Assembly (NCBI GenBank): GCA_030432295.1
Contig: JAUIHI010000036.1
Location: forward strand, 1 to 64,000
Length of the DNA stretch: 64,000 bases
Direction: 5' to 3'
Origin: Anaerolineae bacterium
Lineage (GTDB): Bacteria; Chloroflexota; Anaerolineae; Caldilineales; Caldilineaceae
The notes under the pieces were generated by a model. It made no database searches. It saw only the letters and a program-made list of their open reading frames with translations, and had not been told where the DNA came from. How positions within the stretch are numbered: position 1 is the stretch's first letter; each line of letters starts with the position of its first letter. The position numbers and the translations under genes are program-made. Below, in pieces: positions 34,068 through 44,114 of this stretch.

Positions 34068-35360
34068 ATGACAATTGAATTCAAGACACCCGACGAAATT
34101 GAGAAGCAATTGCGCCAGGTGCAGGTGGTGGCCGAGAATGTCATGCGCCCGGAGAGCCGGGTGCTGGACGATAGCGAGCACAGCCGTCCGCTCAACTTTG
34201 TGCATATGATGTGGCCCCAGATGCAGGAGATGGAGCGGGCCAATCTGGAGGCCTCCCTGCGCCGGGCGCGTAATGGGGGGAATGGGGAGAGTCCCAAAAG
34301 CGAGGGGCCCAAGAGCGACGAGCCGAAGAAGCCCCGCACAGGCAATCTGGCTCTGGTGCATATGATTGAGATGCTCAGTTGGGGCGATGCGGGGGTCTAT
34401 CTCTGCATCCCCGGCGGCGGGTTGGGCGGCGCGGCCATCCAGGCTGTGGGCACACCGGAGCAGAAGGAGCGTTTCCTGCGCCGCTTCACCGAAGGCGACC
34501 CCAAATGGGGCGCAATGGCGATGACCGAACCCCAGGCCGGTTCCGACACCAGCAACATCCAGACGACGGCTCTCTTCGACGATGCCACGAACGAGTGGGT
34601 TCTCAACGGCCAGAAGATTTTCTGCACCAGCGGTAAGCTGGCCTATGCCGAATCCGACGGACTGATCGTCGTTTGGGCCACAGTGGACAAGCACGCGGGC
34701 CGGGCCGGGATGAAACCCTTTGTGGTCGAGGCAGGCACGCCGGGATTAAAAATCGTCAAAGTGGAGGAGAAGCTGGGCATCCGGGCCAGCGACACCGTCT
34801 CTTTTGTGCTGGACAACTGCCGCATCCCCGCCGACAATCTGTTGGGCGAGAGCAGAGAGAAAAAGGATGGCGAGACCAAAGGCTTCAAAGGGGCTATGCG
34901 CACATTCGACGCCACCCGTCCGATTGTGGCGGCCAGCGCCATCGGCATTGGCCGGGCCGCCTTCGAGTTTGCCCGGGACACTCTGGCCAAGCAGGGCGTG
35001 CGTATGGACTACGAATCTCCCCGCTGGAAGCTGACCACAGCCCAGGCCGATCTGCTGGATATGGAAATCCAACTGCGCCAGGCCTGGCTGCTGACCCTCA
35101 AAGCCACTTCTCTGCTGGACAGTGGCGGCGACAACAAACTGCCCGCTTCGATGTGCAAAGTGAAGGCAGGTAAGGCCGTCACTGTCATCACCCAAAAGGC
35201 GGTCGAGCTTCTTGGCCCATTGGGCTACAGCACCCAGACTCTGGCCGAGAAGTGGATGCGGGACGCCAAAATCAACGACATCTACGAAGGCACGGGACAG
35301 ATCAATACACTGATTGTCGCACGAGAGATTCTGGGGTATACTCGGAAGGAACTGAAGTAG
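34068..35360 (+). CDS. acyl-CoA dehydrogenase
   Basis: 430 residues from the ATG at 34068 (AAAGGA upstream). Canonical flavoprotein: GGLGGAAIQAVGTPEQKERF, MAMTEPQAGSDTSNIQTTA (FAD/substrate loop), LNGQKIFCTSGKLAYAESDG, LGIRASDTVSFVLDNCRIP, and a C-terminal INDIYEGTGQINTLIVAREI whose Glu is the expected catalytic base. A hydrophilic insert about 65-85 (KSEGPKSDEPKK) is not typical. It oxidises an acyl-CoA to the enoyl-CoA; chain specificity is not readable. The stop codon lies in the arm of the next repeat. Confidence 0.93.
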   Translation: MTIEFKTPDEIEKQLRQVQVVAENVMRPESRVLDDSEHSRPLNFVHMMWPQMQEMERANLEASLRRARNGGNGESPKSEGPKSDEPKKPRTGNLALVHMIEMLSWGDAGVYLCIPGGGLGGAAIQAVGTPEQKERFLRRFTEGDPKWGAMAMTEPQAGSDTSNIQTTALFDDATNEWVLNGQKIFCTSGKLAYAESDGLIVVWATVDKHAGRAGMKPFVVEAGTPGLKIVKVEEKLGIRASDTVSFVLDNCRIPADNLLGESREKKDGETKGFKGAMRTFDATRPIVAASAIGIGRAAFEFARDTLAKQGVRMDYESPRWKLTTAQADLLDMEIQLRQAWLLTLKATSLLDSGGDNKLPASMCKVKAGKAVTVITQKAVELLGPLGYSTQTLAEKWMRDAKINDIYEGTGQINTLIVAREILGYTRKELK

Positions 35361-35502
35361 GTTGGGTTCTCCGGGCAAGAGCGCATTGCCGTCGAACCGT
35401 CGCCCGCCGGGAGAACCCAACGGTGGCGGCGAATCGTTGGGTTGTTTCGGCACAGCCTTTGCACCAGATTCAAACATCTCTTGCCGAAATAACCCAACCT
35501 AC
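35357..35502. repeat. compound nested inverted repeat
   Basis: Outer arms GTAGGTTGGGTT (35357-35368) and AACCCAACCTAC (35491-35502). Inside are TTGGGTTCTCC with GGAGAACCCAA, and TTGGGTTGTTTCGGCA with TGCCGAAATAACCCAA. The dehydrogenase TAG (35358-35360) is part of the first arm. No coding potential seen. Confidence 0.85.
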
Positions 35503-35519
35503 GGTGAATCGGGGATTTT

Positions 35520-36128
35520 GTGACTAAAACCGCCTACGGCTTCGAGACACTGGACGTCGATCCCGACTCGCTGGATGCCACTTTCACTACTCGCAACGGG
35601 TTGCTGATCTACTGCCGTCTGCTCCAGCCAGTGGACACACCTCTTCTCATCGATCTCTTTTCCCGTCTCTCGCCGGAAAGCCGACGACGCCGCTTCAACG
35701 TACCCCTGGAACACATCGACGCATCCCGTATTGAAGAGGAAGCCCAACGCCTGGCCGCCGTGGACAACAGCACAGTGGGCGGCGCAATCCTGGCCTTTGC
35801 CCAACAGCCGGATGGAAAAGAACTCATCGGCGTGGCTCGCTTGGGGCGATTTCCCAGCGAACCCGCCAGCCCGGAAGCAGAAGCTGCCCTGGTAGTGCGG
35901 GACGATTTTCAGGGCCAGGGGGTTGGCAGCGCGCTTTTGGCCTTGCTGGCCCTCCTGGCTCGCCGTATGAATGTACTCACTCTCGTAGCTTCTGTCCAAG
36001 CCGACAACGAAGCGCTTTTTGTCCTTCTGCGCAATCTGCATTTGCCCCTACAGCGCCACACAACCCACGGCGAAACCAGCATTTCTCTGACAGTTGCCGA
36101 CATCCCCACGCCCAAGAACCGGGCCTGA
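35520..36128 (+). CDS. GNAT-family N-acetyltransferase
   Basis: 202 residues starting with GTG at 35520 (GGGGA upstream). GNAT fold of the kind fused to acyl-CoA synthetases or protein acetyltransferases: FSRLSPESRRRRFNVPLEHI, ELIGVARLGRFP, EAALVVRDDFQGQGVGSALL (acetyl-CoA loop Q-x-x-G-x-G), VQADNEALFVLLRNLHLPL. It follows the acyl-CoA dehydrogenases, and a lysine-acetylating regulator of them is a reasonable guess, no more. Confidence 0.85.
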   Translation: MTKTAYGFETLDVDPDSLDATFTTRNGLLIYCRLLQPVDTPLLIDLFSRLSPESRRRRFNVPLEHIDASRIEEEAQRLAAVDNSTVGGAILAFAQQPDGKELIGVARLGRFPSEPASPEAEAALVVRDDFQGQGVGSALLALLALLARRMNVLTLVASVQADNEALFVLLRNLHLPLQRHTTHGETSISLTVADIPTPKNRA

Positions 36129-36244
36129 AATTGGCCGGGCAGCGGATTGGGTCTACAATTTGGATAGTCAATTATAGATATTTGGCAGATGCGGATCGTC
36201 ATCGCCGGAATATCTGACATCCAAAACCTGTCAACGGAGACTTT

Positions 36245-37159
36245 ATGACATCCAACCGTTTTGCCAACTACACGTGGGCCGTGCTGGGGCTGAATATTTT
36301 GGTGATTCTGTGGGGCGCATTTGTGCGGGCCACAGGGTCTGGCGCAGGCTGCGGCGCGCACTGGCCCACCTGCGACGGCCAGGTGATGCCCCGGCCGGAG
36401 ACGACAGAAATGTTGGTGGAGTTCACCCACCGGCTGACCAGCGGTGTGGCCCTGCTGGCTGTAGTGGGGATGCTGCTCTGGGCGTGGCGGGCCTGGCCTG
36501 CCGGCCATCGGGTGCGCAAAGGTGCAGTGGCCTCTCTTGTGCTGATAATTATAGAAGCGCTGGTGGGGGCAGGTCTGGTCATCTTTGAATGGGTGGCCCA
36601 CGACACCTCTCTGGCCCGGCCCTTTGTGGTTGCCATCCATCTGATCAACACATTTCTGCTCTTGGGCGCGATTACTTTCACTGGCTGGTGGGCATCTGGT
36701 GGGCCGCCTGTGCGCTGGCGAGGGCAAGGCCGGCTGGGCTGGGCGTTGGGCGCAACATCAGTCGGCCTGCTCATTCTGGGGGCCAGCGGCGCGGTGACAG
36801 CCCTGGGCGATACGCTCGTTTTGGCCGCGGGGCTGCGCCCGGAAGATTCCCCACTGGTGGCCCAACTGGTGGAACTGCGTATCTATCACCCCCTCATCGC
36901 CCTTGCTTCGGGTGGACTGATCTGGCTGGTCTGGCGGCTGGCCCAATCCCACAATCCATCGCCTCTGCTCAACCGCACCGGGCTGTTTCTGCTGGCCGCG
37001 TTCGTCGTGCAGCTTCTGCTGGGCGGGATGAATGTAGTTCTGAAAGCACCGGTCTGGCTGCAACTGGTCCACCTGCTTCTGGCCGATACAATTTGGATTC
37101 TCTTTGTGCTGCTGGCGGCCCAGGCCCTGGCCGTGTCAGAGGCAAAGAAAAGCTTGTAA
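36245..37159 (+). CDS. ctaA: heme A synthase (COX15/CtaA)
   Basis: 304 residues, about eight membrane helices. Oxidises heme O to heme A for terminal oxidases. Conserved features: WGAFVRATGSGAGCGAHWPTC in helix 1 and its loop, EFTHRLTSGVALLAVVGMLL (heme-ligand His), VAIHLINTFLLLGAITFTGW, and the C-terminal half repeat VELRIYHPLIALASGG and LVHLLLADTIWILFVLLA. It fits the ba3 oxidase genes about 4 kb downstream. The stop codon is inside a 15-bp direct repeat that brackets a hairpin. Confidence 0.92.
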   Translation: MTSNRFANYTWAVLGLNILVILWGAFVRATGSGAGCGAHWPTCDGQVMPRPETTEMLVEFTHRLTSGVALLAVVGMLLWAWRAWPAGHRVRKGAVASLVLIIIEALVGAGLVIFEWVAHDTSLARPFVVAIHLINTFLLLGAITFTGWWASGGPPVRWRGQGRLGWALGATSVGLLILGASGAVTALGDTLVLAAGLRPEDSPLVAQLVELRIYHPLIALASGGLIWLVWRLAQSHNPSPLLNRTGLFLLAAFVVQLLLGGMNVVLKAPVWLQLVHLLLADTIWILFVLLAAQALAVSEAKKSL

Positions 37160-37332
37160 ATACCGATAAAATGTACTGGTCAACGGGATGGTGGAATGGC
37201 TATTTCTTAACGCAAAGGTGCAAAGAGGCAAAGGCACAGAGAGAAAAGCGATTTCTTTGCGTCTCTGCACCTTTGCGTCATTGCGTTGAAAATTCCACCA
37301 TCTTCTTGACTACTACATAAATACCGATAAAA
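37157..37332. repeat. hairpin element bracketed by exact 15-bp direct repeats
   Basis: TAAATACCGATAAAA occurs at 37157-37171 and again at 37318-37332. Between them lies an inverted repeat with outer arms GATGGTGGAAT (37187-37197) and ATTCCACCATC (37292-37302) and inner AACGCAAAGGTGCAAAGAG against CTCTGCACCTTTGCGT. The first direct repeat contains the ctaA stop codon. The arrangement looks like an inserted element with a target duplication. Confidence 0.85.
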
Positions 37333-37388
37333 CCTATCCGTCTTTACAAGAAAATTTCCCGCCCTTTTGCGATTTGCGCGTTCTGATG

Positions 37389-37437
37389 AGCCATCCGCTC
37401 CTGGCCTGCCCCTGCCAGGAGCGGATGGCTTTTTTAT
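37389..37437 (+). terminator. intrinsic terminator
   Basis: AGCCATCCGCTCCTGGC (37389-37405) and its exact complement (37414-37430), 8-base loop, followed by a run of T. Textbook rho-independent terminator for rightward transcription from ctaA, though about 230 bases beyond the gene because of the repeat in between. Confidence 0.85.
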
Positions 37438-37569
37438 AGACAGAAACACATCTCTAATGAAATAGATATGCAGCACATACGCTTTTAGGGTAGACTAACA
37501 TCTGTATCTGGATAAATTATTCGGCCCGTTCTCATCAGAATTCGCCGATTCCGCCAGGAGGCGATAGAA
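37438..37569 (+). promoter_or_regulatory. leader region of grpE-dnaJ
   Basis: Gene-free stretch between the terminator and grpE. It is AT-richer than its surroundings and ends in CAGGAGGCGATAGAAATG, a good ribosome site. No CIRCE inverted repeat (TTAGCACTC/GAGTGCTAA) was found, so HrcA control is not supported. No confident -35/-10 pair was seen. Confidence 0.4.
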
Positions 37570-38334
37570 ATGACATATACAGACCCGTTTGGTCGCCGCT
37601 ATCGGCCCACCCAGGCCGAGCAGCAGGCCCGAGCCAACGCCCAATACCGCAATGGGAACAGCGACCAGCCCACGCTGGAAGACTATCACCGGCTCTCCGA
37701 GGCTTTTCAAACCCTGCAAAAGCGGTTGGAAGAGAGCCAGGCTCAAATCACTGCCACCCAGGAAGCCCTGCGCCAGCAGACCAAAAGCGCAATGGATTTT
37801 CAGGACCAATTGAAGGGGACCTATCAACAGATCGAGCAGCTCACCCAGGAACGGGACGACGCGCTGTCGCTGGCAGACGAGCGCCAGGAAGAACTGAACC
37901 AGCTACGGGTAGAGACTGCCAGCTATCGCACCCGGCTGGAACAGCGCATGGGCCGGGAAGCAGACGAGAAGCGGCTGGATGTTCTGCGGGATATGCTTTC
38001 CCTGGCCGATCATCTGGAACTGGCGATCACCTACTGGGATCAGCAGGCGGGAGCCAAGCCGGATGCCGACGCGGACACCAGTTTCCGGGGCAATCTGGTC
38101 GCCACCCGGGACGCGTTTTTGGACACATTGCGTCGCCACGGGGTGCTGCCCCAACAGCCTGTGGGCCAGACGTTCAATCCCGAACTGCACGAAGCATTGG
38201 GGCAGATGCCAAGCGAAGAGATACCCGCCGACCGCGTGGCGGTGGTGGTGCGTACGGGCTACACCGCAGACGATCAGCTATTGCGGCCAGCGCGGGTGAT
38301 GGTGAGCAGCGGTCCTGCTGCCGAAGGAGTGTAA
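37570..38334 (+). CDS. grpE: GrpE nucleotide exchange factor
   Basis: 254 residues. Long N-terminal coiled coil (about 45-130, LEESQAQITATQEALRQQ, IEQLTQERDDALSLADERQE) and a C-terminal GrpE beta-domain: LRDMLSLADHLELAI, FLDTLRRHGVLPQQPVGQTF, NPELHEALGQMP, and the terminal TGYTADDQLLRPARVMVS, which is close to the family consensus. It releases ADP from DnaK. Followed directly by a dnaJ-like gene (stop and ATG adjacent); dnaK itself is not in the window. Confidence 0.9.
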   Translation: MTYTDPFGRRYRPTQAEQQARANAQYRNGNSDQPTLEDYHRLSEAFQTLQKRLEESQAQITATQEALRQQTKSAMDFQDQLKGTYQQIEQLTQERDDALSLADERQEELNQLRVETASYRTRLEQRMGREADEKRLDVLRDMLSLADHLELAITYWDQQAGAKPDADADTSFRGNLVATRDAFLDTLRRHGVLPQQPVGQTFNPELHEALGQMPSEEIPADRVAVVVRTGYTADDQLLRPARVMVSSGPAAEGV

Positions 38335-39279
38335 ATGATGGAAGTAAAAGATTATTATCGTACGTTGGGTGTTGCACGCAACGCCGACGAAAAAGAGATT
38401 AAAAAGGCCTTTCGCAAGCTGGCGAGAGAGAATCATCCGGACCTGAACCCGGACAACGCAGAGGCCGAGCAGAAATTTAAGGAAGTCAACGAGGCCTACG
38501 AGGTTTTGTCCGATCCGGATAAGCGAGGAAAGTACGATCGCTTTGGCGCGCAGTGGGAGCAGTACGAGCGGGCCGGGGTAGATCCCAACGATTTTGCCCG
38601 AGGCTTTGGCGGCGGCGGTGGTTCCCGCAACATTTCGCCCGAGGAATTCGAGCGCATGTTTGGCGGTTTTGGTAGGGCTGGCGGCGCTGGCAATGCTGGC
38701 GGATTTTCCAGCTTCTTTGACACGCTCTTTGGCGGGCAGGCGGCTGGCAGAGCAGGCCAGGAGACACCTTTTGGCGGCTTCAATCAGCGCCAGCCCCGCC
38801 CCCGCCAGGCCGAAGCCGAAGCGGAGATTTCGTTGGAAGAGGCTTTCCACGGCACAAGCCGTATGCTGCAACTTTCCGACGGCCAGCGTATCGAAGTTAC
38901 TATCCCTGCGGGGATTCAGAGCGGAACCCGTATCCGGGCGGGGGATGTGCTGCTGCGGGTGAAGGTGCAGCCCCACGGACGCTTCCGCCAGGAGAAGGCG
39001 GACATCTATGTGACCGTGCCGGTCGATCTCTACACTGCGCTGCTGGGCGGCGAAGTGGAAGTCCCGACCCTGGAACGGCCTGTGGTGTTAACTATTCCCA
39101 GCGGAACCCAGAGCGGCAAGCGTTTCCGGCTGCGGGGGATGGGTATGCCGGGGATGAAAAAGAGCGATGCCCGTGGCGATCTCTACGCAGAGGTCAGCGT
39201 AACTCTGCCCACCTCCCTTTCGGCCAAGGAGCGTCAACTGGTCGAGGAGTTGCGGGGTTTGCAGCAGAAGGCTGGATGA
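38335..39279 (+). CDS. DnaJ/CbpA-type co-chaperone
   Basis: 314 residues. N-terminal J-domain ([29 protein letters not shown] with the essential HPD) and a Gly/Phe-rich linker ([29 protein letters not shown]), followed directly by the two C-terminal substrate-binding domains ([33 protein letters not shown]). There is no zinc-finger domain, so this is a type II (CbpA-like) Hsp40. AAGGAG lies across the grpE end. Two ATGs in tandem (38335 and 38338) are both possible starts. Confidence 0.93.
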   Translation: MMEVKDYYRTLGVARNADEKEIKKAFRKLARENHPDLNPDNAEAEQKFKEVNEAYEVLSDPDKRGKYDRFGAQWEQYERAGVDPNDFARGFGGGGGSRNISPEEFERMFGGFGRAGGAGNAGGFSSFFDTLFGGQAAGRAGQETPFGGFNQRQPRPRQAEAEAEISLEEAFHGTSRMLQLSDGQRIEVTIPAGIQSGTRIRAGDVLLRVKVQPHGRFRQEKADIYVTVPVDLYTALLGGEVEVPTLERPVVLTIPSGTQSGKRFRLRGMGMPGMKKSDARGDLYAEVSVTLPTSLSAKERQLVEELRGLQQKAG

Positions 39280-39280
39280 T

Positions 39281-39333
39281 TGTTTGACTGGTTGATTCGT
39301 TCTCAACTGATGAGCGAATCAACCAGTCAAACA
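39281..39333. repeat. 19-bp perfect hairpin (TTGATT family)
   Basis: TGTTTGACTGGTTGATTCG (39281-39299) and CGAATCAACCAGTCAAACA (39315-39333) begin just after the dnaJ-like stop. A further partial copy follows (CAACGAATCAATCAG). It probably ends the grpE-dnaJ transcript. Confidence 0.85.
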
Positions 39334-39482
39334 GCCAACGAATCAATCAGTTCATTTCCGCTTGTCATGTAGACCAGACTAGGCTATACTTTCGGTGACG
39401 TTTCCCAAGCATTTGGGCGAATCCCCTCGCCTTCTGCACCCACAGTCTTCTGTGCCCATACTCCGGGGAAGGAATGTGACCG

Positions 39483-40238
39483 ATGCACATCAATCTGGAA
39501 TTTCGTGGCCGCTGGGTCGATATTTTTCTCAATCTGCTGTTGATTGGGATTCTCTCGACGATTACATTGGGTCTGTACGCGCCCTGGGGATATGCCCGTT
39601 GGAAACGGCTGATCGCCGCCAATACCTTTTTTGACGATCGTCCTCTGCAATTCGACGGTTCCGGTGGTCAGGCATTCGTCGAATTCCTCATTATCGGTGC
39701 GCTCTCGCTCATCACCCTGGGACTCTACTGGATTTTGGGCTTTGCCGGTGTGCGTCTCCTGCGCTGGGAGACGGCCCACACGATTCTGCCCACAGGCCAG
39801 CGCCTGGAGTATCGGGGCGGGGCCATCGATCTCTTTTTTGAGAATTTCATGCTGGTGCTGTTGTCCTCTCTGACCCTGGGCATCTATTTCTTCTGGGGCT
39901 ATCCACGTCTGCGCCGACACATTATCACCAACACAGCGTTGGACGGCGAACCCCTACAGTTTACCGGAACGGGTGTGCAATATCTGGTGGTGGCTCTGCT
40001 CAACGCCGTCCTCACTGCGATAACCCTGGGCTTCTATGCCATTCTCGGTTTTGCGGCTGTGCGCCAACTGCGCTGGGATATCGGCAGCACCCTTGTGCCT
40101 ATGCCCATGCGCTCCCGTGCGCCTATGCCGGTCATCTCTCCACCCCTCAGCGCCCTTTCCGGCGGCATTCCCGATATGGAACAGCGGGTGCGCCCGGCTG
40201 GCCAAACATATTCCGCGGCTGAACCGTCGAATGATTGA
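39483..40238 (+). CDS. DUF898/YjgN-like membrane protein with fourfold repeat
   Basis: 251 residues. Four successive units, each a soluble strand followed by two membrane segments: LEFRGRWVDIFLNLLLIGI, LQFDGSGGQAFVEFLIIGA, LEYRGGAIDLFFENFMLVL, LQFTGTGVQYLVVALLNAV. Each passes through a TLG(L/I/F)Y turn. Units 1 and 3 continue with WGY, units 2 and 4 with LGF, so the gene looks like a duplicated pair. The C-terminal 40 residues are Pro-rich and polar. Family function is unknown. Confidence 0.82.
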   Translation: MHINLEFRGRWVDIFLNLLLIGILSTITLGLYAPWGYARWKRLIAANTFFDDRPLQFDGSGGQAFVEFLIIGALSLITLGLYWILGFAGVRLLRWETAHTILPTGQRLEYRGGAIDLFFENFMLVLLSSLTLGIYFFWGYPRLRRHIITNTALDGEPLQFTGTGVQYLVVALLNAVLTAITLGFYAILGFAAVRQLRWDIGSTLVPMPMRSRAPMPVISPPLSALSGGIPDMEQRVRPAGQTYSAAEPSND

Positions 40239-40248
40239 TAGTTGCGGC

Positions 40249-40292
40249 CACAAAAAATGGGGCATCGCCACCACGACGCCCCATTTTTTTGT
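40249..40292 (+). terminator. intrinsic terminator after the DUF898 gene
   Basis: CACAAAAAATGGGGC (40249-40263) pairs with GCCCCATTTTTTTGTG (40277-40292). A GC stem with T-run on the plus strand, 10 bases beyond the stop. Confidence 0.8.
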
Positions 40293-40584
40293 GTGCGGAT
40301 GAATCGGTCCTGTCAAAAAGTCTCTACATACATTTGCTAATTTATGTGCCATCTGTATAATGATGCAAACTTGCAGGCCGTCTGTGGCTGTTTCGGCCAT
40401 TTTGTTGGGCAGAGCGAAAGAGCATTTGTTATACAATTCCACTTGATTGACCTGACGACTCGGCTTTTTCTGGACGTCTGTTCTTCCACCCCGCGTGTGA
40501 AGCCTTCTCATCGTTCGTCTGCCTTCACAAATCAGATGTCCGTCTGGAAATGTTCTTGTGCTTGCACCGGATGGGTATTGAATC
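40293..40584 (+). promoter_or_regulatory. long leader with candidate promoter for the SCO/oxidase genes
   Basis: Nearly 300 bases without a gene. A -35-like TTGCTA (40334-40339) and TATAAT (40356-40361), 16 bases apart, make a good sigma-70-type promoter. A start near 40368 would leave a leader of about 215 bases before the GTG at 40585. No recognised riboswitch fold was identified in it. Confidence 0.45.
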
Positions 40585-41232
40585 GTGGGTAATTACCGTA
40601 TATTTTATGGATTGGCGTTGTTGCCGCTTGTGGCGGTGATTCTTTTTGCTGCCCTGCGCCCGCTGAAGGTGTTGCCACGCATCCGAATTTCGCCCGGCTA
40701 TCTGCTTGTGGACCAAAATGGCAACCGGGTTTCCAGCGAGGAGATGCGGGGACAGATCACCCTGTATGGCTTCACATCCACCGATTGTGGTCTGCCCTGT
40801 GTTGGAAGCGAAGAATTGATGGCGGACGTGGCAGCCCAGATCGATTCCCAGTCCGATGTGCCTGTCGAACTGGTGATGATTGCACTGGATGAGCAAGAGC
40901 TACTGCCCGACGCCCTGCGTGCCTATGCGCTGGACAGGGGGATCGAACCCTCCCGACGGCTGCTGACTGGCGAGGCCCAGCAGGTGAAAGTGGTGGTCGG
41001 CGGCGGTTTCAATACCTTTTACGAAAGAGACAGCAGCGGCCAACTCCAGTTGGATAAGGCGCTGATGCTGGTGGATGGTCTGGGCATTCTGCGCGCCGAA
41101 TATCGGGGTCGTTTGCCATCGACCAGCGCCATCCTACGCGATATTGACCTGTTGACCCAGGAAGCCCGTAACAGTACGGGGCTGACCCGCTACGCCTATG
41201 AAGCTGCCCATCTATTTTTGTGTTATCCGTGA
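40585..41232 (+). CDS. SCO1/SenC-like oxidase assembly protein, His ligand not conserved
   Basis: 215 residues from GTG at 40585. N-terminal membrane anchor (about 8-24), then a thioredoxin-like domain with YGFTSTDCGLPCVGSEE; C68 and C72 form the CxxxC copper site of SCO proteins, which load Cu into the CuA site of oxidase subunit II. The distal copper-ligand His is usually in a VDHTA-like motif before a hydrophobic strand; here the aligned sequence reads QLDKALMLVDGLG, with Lys in its place. It may therefore act as a thiol reductase instead of a Cu carrier. Directly upstream of the oxidase genes. Confidence 0.8.
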   Translation: MGNYRIFYGLALLPLVAVILFAALRPLKVLPRIRISPGYLLVDQNGNRVSSEEMRGQITLYGFTSTDCGLPCVGSEELMADVAAQIDSQSDVPVELVMIALDEQELLPDALRAYALDRGIEPSRRLLTGEAQQVKVVVGGGFNTFYERDSSGQLQLDKALMLVDGLGILRAEYRGRLPSTSAILRDIDLLTQEARNSTGLTRYAYEAAHLFLCYP

Positions 41233-41290
41233 GCAGCCACCTTTTTTCTCTTAATTTTTACTCATTCACCCAAACCCAGGAGGCCGACCC

Positions 41291-41410
41291 ATGCGTGATC
41301 CCGATACCCCTAAGGGGGCCATTGCGTTGATGCTGTTGTATATGCTGCTGTTGATTGCGTTGTGGGCGAATGTCTACTTCACTGTTCTGGCGAGAGGAGC
41401 GACCCTATAA
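41291..41410 (+). CDS. cbaD: ba3-type cytochrome c oxidase subunit IIa
   Basis: 39 residues (MRDPDTPKGAIALMLLYMLL and onward), a single membrane helix with a short charged start and an ARG-containing end. The pattern PKGA(I/L)A, hydrophobic helix, W-x-x-VY, ARG is that of the 34-residue subunit IIa of Thermus ba3 oxidase, as remembered from that family. AGGAGG lies 9 bases upstream. Its TAA overlaps the ATG of the subunit II gene by one base (TAATG), so translation is coupled. Very short, but context and pattern agree. Confidence 0.85.
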   Translation: MRDPDTPKGAIALMLLYMLLLIALWANVYFTVLARGATL

Positions 41411-41910
41411 TGCACGTCGATAAGTACGAACAGGTCTGGATACGCATCTCCATTTTTGTGCTGGTCGTCTTTACGCTGGCGGTGTTGACAGCGACTGTTT
41501 CGGCGGGTATTCAGGTTCCTGGGGTGGAAGGCCGGGTGGACCCGAATCTGATCACCACACCGGGGGCCAGCCCCTGGGCCGCGCCAAGCGTGCGCGAATT
41601 GGCTCCGGGCAAGTACGAAGCCTATGTACTGGCCCAAATCTGGCGCTTTGATCCCGGCGAAATCCGCATCCCGGCTGGCTCCGAGATCACCTTCTATGTC
41701 ACCAGCAAAGATGTCCAGCACGGCCTCAAAATTATGGACACAAACATCAATATGATGATCTTGCCGGGCCAGGTTTCCAAGCTGAAAACCACCTTCAACA
41801 ATCCGGGAACCTACGATGTCGTCTGCCATGAGTATTGTGGCATCGGCCATCACACGATGTACGGCCAGATTATTGTGGAAGCGACTGCGGACACAACCAC
41901 CACCGAATAG
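41410..41910 (+). CDS. cbaB: ba3-type cytochrome c oxidase subunit II (CuA)
   Basis: 166 residues. One membrane helix (about 10-32) followed by an extracytoplasmic cupredoxin domain that takes electrons from cytochrome c or a blue copper protein. CuA ligands are visible: H104 (SKDVQHGLKIMD) and C139, E141, C143, H147, M150 in VVCHEYCGIGHHTMYGQ. The single membrane helix and short length are typical of B-family (ba3) oxidases. The coding start is taken at 41410, overlapping the IIa stop. Confidence 0.95.
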   Translation: MHVDKYEQVWIRISIFVLVVFTLAVLTATVSAGIQVPGVEGRVDPNLITTPGASPWAAPSVRELAPGKYEAYVLAQIWRFDPGEIRIPAGSEITFYVTSKDVQHGLKIMDTNINMMILPGQVSKLKTTFNNPGTYDVVCHEYCGIGHHTMYGQIIVEATADTTTTE

Positions 41911-41948
41911 CCGCCACGCACGACGCTCAGCGCGCACAGGAGAACTCT

Positions 41949-43649
<1,701 letters not shown>

Positions 43650-43656
43650 TCGCAAA

Positions 43657-43706
43657 GCCAACAAAAAAAGTCCCGCCCATTGATCGGGCGGGACTTTTTT
43701 GTTGGC
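43657..43706. terminator. bidirectional terminator between convergent genes
   Basis: A stem of GCCAACAAAAAAAGTCCCGCC against GGCGGGACTTTTTTGTTGGC, loop around CATTGATC. A GC-rich stem flanked by A and T runs serves both the rightward oxidase operon and the leftward SHOCT/ABC operon. Confidence 0.88.
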
Positions 43707-43718
43707 AACCGACGACAT

Positions 43719-44114
43719 CTACTCCACAAAAATCTCCACCAATTCCCCGTCCTCATCCATCACTTCCAGAATCTTGCCGGGGACACCGGAGCGCAGCGCG
43801 TCCCGGATTTGGGTCACGTCCAGATTGTTCACCTCTGGCACAAAGCGCGCACCCACCTGTAGCCCCATACTCACCAGCCCCAAAGGCAAAGTCATATTGA
43901 CTTTTGTGCGCCCGGAATCTGTATCCGAGACCCGCAGCCGCATCCAGCGCCCGCTGCTCTCGCCGGAGGCAGACGGCTGGGGACCAGATGGGCGGCGGCC
44001 CGGCTTCTTACTGCTCTTTTCAATCGCCTTCAGCAGACGCGTGCCCTCCTCCGCCGAAATTTTGCCCTCTTCGATCATCCGTAACACCCGCATTCGTTCT
44101 TCGCTTGTTGGCAT
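43719..44114 (-). CDS. SHOCT-like domain protein (small)
   Basis: 131 residues; AAGGAG precedes the ATG. The N-terminus is a short helical SHOCT/YvlB-N-like module (EERMRVLRMIEEGKISAEEG TRLL in two pieces), then a Ser/Pro-rich linker, then a domain beginning RWMRLRVSDTDSGRTKVNMT, LPLGLVSMGLQVGARFVPEV with an acidic end (EVMDEDGELVEIFVE). This second part is common after such modules and looks like an intracellular domain. Last gene of the leftward cluster 48133 to 43719. It shares the module with the DUF4097-like and DUF2089 proteins of the same cluster. Confidence 0.8.
   Translation of the reverse strand: MPTSEERMRVLRMIEEGKISAEEGTRLLKAIEKSSKKPGRRPSGPQPSASGESSGRWMRLRVSDTDSGRTKVNMTLPLGLVSMGLQVGARFVPEVNNLDVTQIRDALRSGVPGKILEVMDEDGELVEIFVE

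Noticed and set aside
37438-37569. CIRCE operator before grpE
   Set aside because: The expected inverted repeat TTAGCACTC-N9-GAGTGCTAA was looked for and not found.
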